A DNA stretch of 64,000 bases from Bidens hawaiensis (lineage: Eukaryota > Streptophyta > Magnoliopsida > Asterales > Asteraceae): contig JAIQDT010002846.1 in assembly GCA_021521415.1 (NCBI GenBank), forward strand, positions 124,001 through 188,000. The letters are read 5' to 3'. This document shows positions 45,311 to 54,745 of this stretch, one piece after another. Within the stretch, counting starts at the first letter, position 1. Each line of letters starts with the position of its first letter. The notes beneath the pieces were generated by a model, which searched no databases, had not been told where the DNA came from, and saw nothing but the letters and a program-made list of their open reading frames with translations. The position numbers and the translations under genes are program-made.

Positions 45311-45735
45311 CAACCCAACTGTAACAAACCAGGCTTTGTGTTCAGTCATGATAACAAAATGACCAAAATCTATAACACAATGCATAGAAAAACCCAATTA
45401 AAAATCATAATGACCAACCAATAACACAATATGAAAAACCCACTATTTTATATAATAATATGATACTCGTATTAAAGATAAAAAACGCTTATTGTTATGG
45501 TGAAATTTTTTTAAAAAAATAATGTTGTATGAAAGACGTTTTAAAATGATGGGGGGAATTGACATGTGCCTTGCATGTGAAAACAGAAAGTCAACAAAAT
45601 GGGTTATTACCTTTATGCCGTTCTCATCAATTTATTTTCTTAAATTAATCATCACCATTCAAATCTAAGATCAATGGATTTGATTCCTTCTCACCCTTCT
45701 CATTTTTGTTGTTCTTTGTATTTTAATTTTATCTA

Positions 45736-46826
45736 TTTTGGAAATACCTTAACTAAAAGACACCACCTGAAATTTGCTAAAAACATAAAGAACAAAAAAT
45801 GTAATTCACTCTTTTTTAAAGTACAAAATTTAAAGTACATGTCTTTCTACGGGTCACGTATTTTAATCAAAATAAGGGAATCCTCTTATTTATCGTCTCA
45901 TAATAAAATCAAACTTTTATTTTTTTCGTCTAGACGGTTTAGCAATATCATAAACGTGTCTAGAACGGTTTTATAATCATTTTGCCCTTTACACATTTCG
46001 TACACCACACTAAGTTACGAACTCAATAAAAAACCGACAAAATATTTGGGTTCATTGAGTTAGCATGAGAAATAGTTGAATTTGTTGACAAGTCAAGCAA
46101 ACTAGCATGGTCAAAACTAGTTCCAGTTCCCTTTTTTTCCCCTCAAAACGTTCTAGTTTCGGTTAACAAAAGTCTAAACTGGTTCTTGCCCAAATAGGTT
46201 CTAGTTCCCGTAAAATCGGTTTTTAAGAGAAAAGCATTGGAAGTTAATCCGAGAACGAGTTATTGAGAAAATTGAAGGGGATAAGAGAAAGTATTTTTAG
46301 TATGTTTATTTTGGTATGCTTATTTAGAATGATAAGAATAACAAGAGTTATTTAGTTTTCTAGAATAAGTTTACTTGTTTTACAAGTTGATAGTTTTAGT
46401 ATAAATAGATTGTTAGGGTTTACGTAATTTGCAACAGTCGAGAATGACAATAAAGCAGAGAAAGAGTCGATCTTTGTTGAGATCAAAGCTTTGTGTTCGT
46501 ATTCTTGGGCCCGATTTCTAACAAAAAGGGATCGGTTTGGTTCCAAATTGGTTCCGGTTTTTGATTGCTTTTGTTTGGGTTTAACTGAAGTCAATGCTGG
46601 GGGATCCCAAGCCGGTGTCAAACCTATGGCTTGGATTGGAATTAGTTTCGGTTCTTGTTGGATCGGTTTAGGGTCTGTTGGTTCGGGAATTGGTTTTCCT
46701 TTTTGTAGAACACCTGTTGATAAACAAATTCTAATAAAAACATATAGAAATCACTATCATGTAATTAAAGTAAACACATAAAATATCTCACTATCATGTA
46801 CTAAAAGTCCAAAACCAACACATAAA
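45736..46826. repeat. 1.1-kb direct repeat, copy 2
   Basis: Second copy of the repeat at 43834-44942. Near its right end CACTATCATGTA is duplicated. It could be a tandem segmental duplication or the LTR pair of a decayed non-autonomous element, with the 793-bp spacer as interior. No primer site or target duplication was found to decide. Confidence 0.8.
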
Positions 46827-47639
46827 AGGGCCGGCTCGTATATATAGTAAACTCAAACTAGGATTTTGGGTCTTTAAATTTTTAGGGCCTTAATTTAGAA
46901 AAAAAAATTATGTAATGTATATATAACTAGGTTTAAAACCCGCGGTGGTTGCGGCTTGACGTAAATTCAGTCGGAATCAGTGAACTGGTGAAGTTCGTCA
47001 CGACACCTACACTAAATAAAAAAAATGATAAGTGAACGTCCAAAATAGTGCCAGCACGCGTACAACCTATGAAAGCGTATATCTTATGACACAAATAATA
47101 ATATATGTAAAACCATGTTTATTCGGTTGGCAAAATACGGGGGTTGTGGCGGAAATTTGGTCGGTGTTGATAGGTTGTCACGGTAATGAACCTAAAACAT
47201 AAAAGATAATTTCGAAAAATTAACATATTTAAAAAACAAAAAACAACGCGCGGACGTTGCAGCGGCGACTCGATACACATTCGGTCGGTACCGATTAGGT
47301 TCGTTACCGTACCAGAAGTAAGCATAAAAATAATTTCGCTATTGGCTAGATTGGCTACGATACGAAAACTAAATAAAAAAACATGGGTGTTGCGGCAACA
47401 AGGCGTTACGTATTTAGGTTCATTACGATACCGAAACTGAATCTAAAATTTAATTTCCTCAAATTATTATACTTAAAAAAAACCTTTAAAAACTCGATAT
47501 CACATCCCACCATAATTAAAACGATAGATAGATAGATAGACAGACAGATAAAAAAGAGATGCATATCAACAGCTAAGGGGTTCGAACCCAGGTAAAGGCA
47601 ATTAAAACAATAGATTGATAGATAAAAAGGAGATGCATA
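46827..47639. repeat. Degenerate repeats and GATA microsatellite
   Basis: It begins with GGGCCGGCTCGTA, like the ends of hAT-type inserts. At 46920-47480 imperfect units with GGTTCGTTACGGTACCG / GAAACTAAATAAAAAA recur. A (GATA)n run lies at about 47523-47550, then a ~75-bp unit (GAGATGCATATCAACAGC...) is tandemly duplicated before the hAT element. GGTTCGAACCC at ~47580 resembles a tRNA B box, but there is no tRNA fold. Confidence 0.5.
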
Positions 47640-48232
47640 TCAACAGCTAGAGATGGCCAAAAAAACCGGTTGGGGAACCGGTTTACCGGTTTAAACCGGA
47701 AACCGGTTTTTACGAAAACCGGTTTTTTAAAAATCGGTTTGACCGGTTTACAAACCGCCGGTTCGTCTTTCGGTTACAAGTTCTAGATCCAAAACCGGTT
47801 AACGAACCGGTTAATGGAAAAACCGGTTTTTTTTATTAACCGGTTATGGAAAAACCGGTTAACCGGTTTATAAAAAAACCGGTTTTTGACCGTTGTGGAA
47901 AAACCGGTTAACCGGTTTCTCCATAACCGGTTAACCGGTTAAAAACCGGTTTTTGAACGTTGTATAACGGCTATATGCCCGTTTTTTTTGTTTTTGGACC
48001 GTTTTTTTTTTTTTACCATTTTACCCCCACAAACATCTATATATAGTTTAGGTTGGGTATTGGTTAGATCACACTCGATTATACAACTCCAAACGCTCTA
48101 AACGTTTATTTCATACGCGATTATTTTGTTATCTCACGCTCAATTATACCACATTACCACTCCATACACTCTTATTTCGTAGTCGTTTATTTCATACTCG
48201 AGTATACCACTCTTATTTCGTAGTCGATTATC

Positions 48233-49511
48233 ATGGCCTCCCAAAGTGCTGCTTCATCCGCCAACATGGGTGCCTCGAACACGGGAGAAACGGTTGTTCG
48301 GGTTAGAGGTGCACAAACCGGTTTTTAGCAACAATAAAACATTTTCAAGATACAAAAAATTTTGTGTAGAAGCTAATTGTCAATGGTTGGGGCCAAATTG
48401 GGATTGTCCAACAAGATGGAACTCGACTTGTAATATGTTTGAGAAAGCCATCCAACAAAAAGAATCATTAATTGCGTTTCATCAAATTTTGTCAAGTAGG
48501 GGTAAATGTGCACCGTACGATCCTAGAAACTGGTTATTGATTGAGATCGTTACGGAGGTCCTTCAAATTTTTAAATCTTGCACAACTAATTTATCCGGGG
48601 TTTACTATCCAACAAGCCCTATTGCTTTACCAAAAATTGCTGTCATGTGCACAAAGTTGAGTGAACTTCATTGTAGGGGTGCACCTTATTTTGATATGGG
48701 TGTAAAAATGAAAGAAAAATTTAGAAAATATTTTCAAGAACTACCCGCTGTTTTGACATGTGATGCTGCGTTAAACCCTTGCATCAATGTTGGTGGTGTT
48801 GAAGCTTTAATAGAAAAAATTTGTGATGAGCTAGGGTTAAACGACGATCAAAACCCCTATTATAGCCAAACTTTAAAGAATGATTTCAACACCACCTTGT
48901 CAAACATGTATGATGTCTACCTTACAAAATACGGGTCGTCTTCCCAAATTCATGACTCGTTAAGAGCTGTTGCCCAATCCCAATCCCAATCCCAAACCGA
49001 CCTTGAAATGGGGATGTACTACATGATTTGGGAAGACGCCGGTAAACGTCAAAAGGTAAACACCCCAAGCAGTGAACTTGGAAGGTATGGTGGTACCAAC
49101 TTTGTGAAACACATGACTCCGGATGAATTTAGAAGTCTTGATTTGCTGGCTTGGTGGAGAGGTAAGGAGGATGAGTTTCCGATCCTCGCCGCCATGGCCA
49201 AAGATTTACTAACGGTCCAAGCTTCCACGGTAGCTTCGGAGTCTGCTTTTTCTGTTTCTGGCAGGGTTATATCGATTAGGAGGACTCGACTCACTGCACC
49301 AGCTATAGAGATGTCGATTTGCTACAAGGATTACTTGGACTCTTTAGATAGGGCACAACATCAACGCTCACTCGAGGGGGAAATGGAGTATGAAGCGGGC
49401 TTGTATGAAGACGAGGTCAATGAAGGACACACTCAACCAATGACCGATGAAGAAGCCGCGTACGACGATTACCTAAAAAATAGCTCGGGATCGGGTAGCG
49501 AAGAAAATTAG
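48233..49511 (+). pseudogene. Truncated hAT transposase (RICESLEEPER-like)
   Basis: An open frame from about 48246 to the stop at 49509-49511 covers the C-terminal half of a plant hAT transposase: CPTRWNST, the LxxCxxxLSG-type middle region, and the dimerisation domain (DLLAWWRGKEDEFPILAAMAKDLL, ASTVASESAFSVSGRVISIRR). The natural start appears to be ATG 48233 (MASQSAASSANMG), which is in a different frame and is interrupted after about 25 codons. The BED zinc finger and the N-terminal catalytic Asp regions are missing. At the junction (48304-48327) lies a copy of the element's own right terminus. This cannot be an active transposase. Confidence 0.9.
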
Positions 49512-49800
49512 TTAAAGAAACAGCAAACATGGAGGCAAATCATGAGTAAGAAACAGCAAGTTGTTCATGTAATCGTGTCTAAGCATTGTTCATGTAATTG
49601 TTTTAGTACTAATCAATAGGAAGTATTAAGTATTATGTTTATTTTCAATGTAAAAAAAAGTTAGAGATTCAATGTTCTAATTATTATGTATTGAGTGAAA
49701 AAAAAGTTAGTGGTGTATATAGTTGGTTATTTCATTGTTTACTTAGTATGTATGTAATAAGGAGAATCGGATCGTTTGAGCTACTTTCAATATTCTCATT

Positions 49801-50328
49801 TGTTAGTGCACGGTTTTGCGTCTAAAGTCTTTGTATTTATCGTTAATGTTTTATTTATTACTTAATGTAATAATTAATGTTTATTATTAACTAGTTCGTT
49901 AAGGTTAAGTCTAGTTCGCTAGGGATGTTAGCGAACTAAGACATTATAATGTATTCCCTCCTGATTCGTTTGGGGATGTTAACGAATCAGGGGATGGTTC
50001 GTTATGTTAATTTATGTAACGAAGGGGAAGCTGGTTCGCTAGGGGATGTTTGCGAACCAGATCCCCTTCAATATAGAGTGAATACCTGTTCACTTTAATG
50101 TAAGTCTTTGAAAAAGAGCTTTTGAGTGTTAATTAACCAATTGCTCTCTCTGAAGCTTCACCTTAACATTATTCATCTAATATATTGATAATATATACAC
50201 GTACTTATAACACTGAATCGGTTAATTATGAGCGAGATCCTTAATAGTACTAATCGGATATTCATAGATCTGAGATTTGTTATTGTTCGTGATTATTGAT
50301 ACGGGGTCCAACAAGTGGTATCTGAGCC
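49801..50328 (+). mobile_element. Copia LTR plus primer site nested in the hAT element
   Basis: TGTTAGTG at 49801 and CCAACA at 50313 are LTR-like ends (TGTT...AACA), and TGGTATCTGAGCC (initiator tRNA-Met primer site) follows at 50316-50328. Three related words (GTTCGCTAGGGATGTTAGCGAAC, GATTCGTTTGGGGATGTTAACG, GGTTCGCTAGGGGATG) recur in the LTR. No copia coding sequence or second LTR follows, so the element is 3' truncated. Confidence 0.8.
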
Positions 50329-50861
50329 GTTGGTGCTCGTTTTACACTTGATTTGGTGTTTTAATTATTTCGTTATTGTTAGTTTTCGGTCAGTCCGTTT
50401 TGCCTTGTAGTTACCGTTTTGCCTTGTAGTTACCGGTTTGTTTATACTGTGAAAAAATAATGGTCTTCATTAAGTACAAAATATAAAAAACAAATATTCG
50501 TATTTAAACCGCGAAATTAAAAAAAAAAAAAAAACCGGTTAATAAAAAAAACCGGTTAATAAAAAAACCGGTTTATTAACCGGTTCTAACCGGTTTCTAA
50601 ACTGGTCCTAACCGGTTAGACCGGTTAGGGTTTTGACAGCAAAAAACCGGTTATTAACCGGTCCGGTTATTAACCGAACCGGTTTTTTTCCGGGCCAAAA
50701 AAAACCGGTCCGGTTAATAACCGAACCGGTTTTTTTAAAAAAACCGGTTTGTGCACCTCTATCAACAGCTAAGGGGTTCGAACCCGGGTAAAGCCAAAGA
50801 AAAGAAGATTGAAGAACAACCTTCACCCAACCTACTATAGTAACAAATTTTATATATATAT

Positions 50862-51186
50862 AGGCTAAGTATAAAATGAAAACCCATTTGAGTTGTGAAA
50901 ACTCTAGAAACCCATTCTCAACCACATGTTTTTAATTAATGTTTAAATCTTGTGGTCCACAATTAAAGTGAATAAAAAATGTAAATATAAATATAACTTT
51001 TTCTCTCTCCTGAAAACATATATAAAAATTAGTAAAAAAATAGCAAAATATTTTTTTTATGTTTCGATGTTTTGTATTAAATGTTACAACATATTACATG
51101 TAACAAACAAACAAAAAAAAAACAATGTTACATAGGGTTTTCGTGGGTTTTCACAACTCAAGTGGGTTTTCATTTTAACCTTACCC

Positions 51187-51192
<6 letters not shown>
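50862..51192. mobile_element. Inverted-repeat element bounded by (TA)n, ~330 bp
   Basis: ATGAAAACCCATTTGAGTTG near the left end is mirrored at the right (minus strand ATGAAAACCCACTTGAGTTG), an inverted repeat of about 50 bp. The outer flanks are TATATATA on the left and a long (TA)n on the right. The interior is AT-rich and noncoding. Confidence 0.75.

Positions 51193-51250
<58 letters not shown>
51193..51250. repeat. (TA)n microsatellite
   Basis: Roughly 28 uninterrupted TA units between two inverted-repeat elements. Confidence 0.95.
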
Positions 51251-51252
<2 letters not shown>

Positions 51253-52602
51253 ATTAGGTTCATTTCAGAAGTGTTTCTTAGTGCGAGAAGTGTGAGAAAT
51301 CATTATAACCAATCATAATTTTTCTTTTATATTTGATTTATTTTAATAGAAGATGTATTTTAGTACTTAACTTTTTCCATAGATGGTAAGTAACAAATAT
51401 CTTGGATAAGTTATATTTATTTTTTGTTTTTATTTAAGTATTTTTATAATATAATTAGTTTCAATTACTATAAAATATTCCTGTTTATCAACACATATAA
51501 CAAAGTAACAAACTACATTTTTTTAATTAAGTTTTTAATCTATGATTAATTTCTTCATCATAATTTTTCCATACTTAAGCAAATCTAAGAAGATTTTTAA
51601 CTTTATACCAAATTCATAAAACCACCTACACAATATATTAATAATCTTATACACATTAAAACTTAAACATACAATTTTAAATAACACCTACACAGTACAT
51701 ATGTAAACCTATACATGCTAAAATTTATACATACACAATTCAAAATATCACCTACATGGGTGCATATATATGAGCCTATACATGATTAAATTTACACCTG
51801 CACAATTCGAAATACGACATAAACAGTACATAAATGATCCTATATACGATAAAATCTATACACATACGCAATTCGAAATAACTCATACACAATACATATG
51901 AACCTACACAGCACATAAATGATCTTACGTACAATAAAATTTTACACATACACAATTCAAAATACCATATACACAGAACATATGTGAACCTACACATTAT
52001 CAAATTTACACATACATAATTTGAAATACCACATACACAGTATATATATGAACCTACATGGTACAAACTAAACTCTTTTATTTTTTATATTAAACTATAT
52101 GTAATAAATAACTAATCATGCTAATAACCTACACTTGTAAAATTTATTTATTGCATTCCTTCACAAGGGAATTGGGTACCAAAAAAGTAGTATATACACA
52201 AATGACACATATCGTACAAAAAGAAATGGCACCAACAATACACTCACTCATATAGGCATACCTACACATATGACATAACTTCTACACATAATTTTACCTA
52301 CACAAAACAACACCATAATAAAAAAAATAACACAAATATAAACATCATATACTACGTAGACTAGGTGTTTTGAGTTTTTGATAATTATATAAAATTTATG
52401 TAAAAACTAGTTGACTTGAAAGACATTAAATACGGAAACTAAAAGGTAGCAAAATACTCTTATGGAATTAAAATGCATTAAATGAGAACCCAAATAAGTT
52501 ACAATAATGTAATTTTGATTATAGACCATTGATCAACAAATTAATGGGCAAGATTGACTTCTCGCACTTCTCGATATAACTTGACTTCTCGCATGATCCA
52601 TC
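51251..52602. mobile_element. Second (TA)n-bounded inverted-repeat element, ~1.35 kb
   Basis: The left end carries CAGAAGTGTTTCTTAGTGCGAGAAGTG. The right end on the minus strand carries GCGAGAAGTCAAG...CGAGAAGTGCGAGAAGTC. (TA)n flanks both ends. An internal block at 51640-52075 repeats a 65-80-bp unit about six times (CACATACACAATTCGAAATA, CACAGTACATATGAACCTA), which creates spurious Cys/Tyr-rich minus-strand frames. No transposase was seen. Confidence 0.65.
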
Positions 52603-53128
52603 CCCTATATATATATATATAATTATTAAGTTGATTCTATGTTAATAATATTATCCTAGCCGAGTGGTAAAATTCATTCAATCGAGCATAATTTTCGTTT
52701 ATTTTGATCTTATCCTCCTTGGTCTATAGTACGTTGCAGATCATAATAAGTCCAATATATTTATCCTTCAATAACAATCATTCGTTTATCTTAAAACAAA
52801 TATATATTTTTATCAAACAAATAATAATTCAATAACTTGAATATATACAATTGTTTCCAATGGTAGGAAAAAAAATATGGCTTTTAAGTTTTGAAGACTA
52901 AAATTCTATATGATATTAGTTAAAACACTTAATATTTTCCTTAAAGATAGGATTATATTTTGACCGCCCATGTTAAAAATGTCAAGTGTGTGGTGTTGAC
53001 TACTAGATGTTTTTTTTTAATATCTCCAATCAGTTACTTGATGTCATGTTTCAAAACATGTACACTTGGTTGATATTTTAAGAGTCAAATCTAGTTTATA
53101 TTATAAAACAGAGTTATTTTGGTTTTAT
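52603..53128. other. Intergenic, no gene seen
   Basis: AT-rich flank of Tat element 2. The last five bases are TTTAT; whether they are a target duplication cannot be tested because the other end lies outside the window. Confidence 0.5.
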
Positions 53129-54164
53129 TAAAGAAACGTGGATCTACTCACTGGTAGCAGATCTACTTTCCTCGGGTGTGATTATACTATTTCACCGATG
53201 GTTCTTCTGGATCCGTGCTCTTCCACCTACAAAATGAACAGCGCCGTTACTTGCCCCTCAGAAAGGGACAGAGGGGTCCTCTTTGGGGTAACCCTCCGGC
53301 GTGAGAATCAGTATATTGTGGAGAAGATGATAATGTATGTAAGGGAATCTCAAGAGTATTGCTTAATAGCTGAATACCCTCTGATTGTGAGACTGTGTGT
53401 TTTGTATGTAACTGACTGTGAGTGAATGTAATTCAATAGGATTGAATGTGATATCACTGCCTGTAACTGTCAATGATTGAGTATGAATGTGTCATCAAAG
53501 TGGAGTTGATGCTGTATTTATAATGCCAGGGTTTCCACTGATTGGGCTCAACCTCGTTGGCCTCCTCCAATCGCACTGCGCCACGTGTCCTCTGGGACAC
53601 CTGGCGCTTTCTCGTTGGTTGTAATCTCGTGGTAACACATGTGTCATGCTGAGTTGTCGACCTTTCATTTGGCAGCTGTCAACATCAGCATATTCTTACT
53701 CCTTAAAAAGATGCCTTCTGGAAGGTTGTCTGATGTGCACAATCAAGGTTGCCCTAATCCTGATTTGGATAAGGACGAGGTTGATTATGTGCACGTATGA
53801 TATGCGCCCACCCTGAGGATGTGCGAGGTCTTCTCTTTATTCTCACGCGCAGATATTTCATGCGCAGATGTGATATGCACGAGCATGTGATATGCGCCGC
53901 GCGCTGATGCGCTGCGCGCATATGTGATGCGCGAGCATATGTGTGCCTGGGCAGATGTGATATGCACGGGCATGTGATATGCGCCGCGCGCTGATGCGCC
54001 GCGCGCATATGTGATGCGTGAGCATATGTGTGCCTGGGCATATGATGCCTGAGCATGTTTTGTATGCGCCATGCGCATAGGTTTTGGCTTTGTGCCTTCA
54101 TAATGTCTTTATCTTGTGGGTTGACCCGCCTTGCTCGGTGTTGAGGTGGGTACATACCTCTTCA
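53129..54164 (-). repeat. 3' LTR of Tat element 2
   Basis: 1036 bp, starting TAAAGAAACG where the other copy has TGAAGAAACG (a G-to-A change in the terminal dinucleotide) and ending CTCTTCA. Minus-strand TATAAATA is at 53522-53515. An 87-bp GCGC-rich unit (GCAGATGTGATATGCAC...) is tandemly repeated at 53865-54038, upstream of the TATA in the sense direction, where U3 enhancers sit. Confidence 0.93.
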
Positions 54165-54177
54165 AGCCCCCCCAGTC
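54165..54177 (-). promoter_or_regulatory. Polypurine tract of Tat element 2
   Basis: Minus strand ACTGGGGGGGCT abuts the TGAAGAGG LTR start, matching element 1. Confidence 0.85.
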
Positions 54178-54745
54178 TAATGTGTGTCTTATCTCGCGCG
54201 AGCGCGGTAAGATAGATATTAGACTTACTGATTTGGTCTTTTAAAAGGGGTTTTGTCGTTTTCTTGGTTGTTTCCATCGTTGCGCGAAGTTCTATCCATT
54301 TGGTTGAAACGAAGGGTCCAAACACGTGGTTAGTTGGTGGTGACGTGCGCCGTAAACGTGTCAGACGTTTCGTGTGCTCGAGGTGCTACAGTTGCCTTTC
54401 ATGTCCCCTCACACAGCTGTCTTGAACACGTGTCGCGCTCGCATTGGTTAGCACCTGCGAGTGGGGGCGCGTCTCTGCTCCGTGGCAGGTCAGTTACATT
54501 TTCATGTCCCCTCAAACAGTGTCAAGGACACGTGCCGCGACCACGTTGGCTCACAGCTGCGAGTGGGGGCGCGTGAAAATCCGATCAGTTGCCAAATTTC
54601 TCTCTCCTGGGCCTATAAAAGCAGGCCCTTAAGAAATTTTCTATCTTCATCTTCATTGTTGCAAATTTTCGAATTTCTGCCTTTCATATTCTGAATTGAG
54701 TGTTTTCATCGTTTCAAAACTTCTATTATTTGCTGCTGCAGTTGT
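54178..54745 (+). promoter_or_regulatory. Promoter region of the element 2 antisense gene
   Basis: CCTATAAAAGC at about 54611-54621 contains a TATA box. ACACGTG words occur at about 54330, 54426 and 54528. A ~100-bp segment is duplicated (CATGTCCCCTCA...AGCTGCGAGTGGGGGCGCGT versus CACCTGCGAGTGGGGGCGCGT at about 54400-54570). The design parallels the region before the antisense gene of element 1, although the sequence has diverged. Confidence 0.68.

Larger units (their letters stand above)
47648..50761 (+). mobile_element. hAT element, 3.1 kb, internally deleted
   Basis: Ends TAGAGATGGCCAAAAAAACCGG (left) and, inverted, TAGAGGTGCACAAACCGG (right) are flanked by the exact 8-bp duplication TCAACAGC (47640-47647 and 50762-50769). 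Subterminal zones (47660-47960, 50533-50750) are packed with AACCGGTT palindromes, the usual kind of hAT transposase binding array. A truncated transposase lies inside, and a copia LTR is nested at 49801. Confidence 0.93.

Noticed and set aside
45674..45976. 100-codon frame in the second 1.1-kb repeat
   Set aside because: No homology, Ser/Lys/Phe-rich AT-driven composition, and not preserved in the first repeat copy.
47577..47600. Possible tRNA or SINE B box (GGTTCGAACCC), also near 50775
   Set aside because: No A box, cloverleaf or acceptor stem could be found around it; the two sites are a duplicated flank of the hAT element.
51776..52066. Cys/Tyr-rich minus-strand frame with internal repeats
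   Set aside because: Product of the 65-80-bp tandem repeat inside an inverted-repeat element; low complexity.
53138..53425. 95-codon frame repeated at 63415-63702
   Set aside because: It is part of the element 2 LTR pair and has no recognisable domain.
53754..54155. His/Arg/Ala-rich minus-strand frames
   Set aside because: Translation of the 87-bp GCGC-rich tandem repeats of the LTR.
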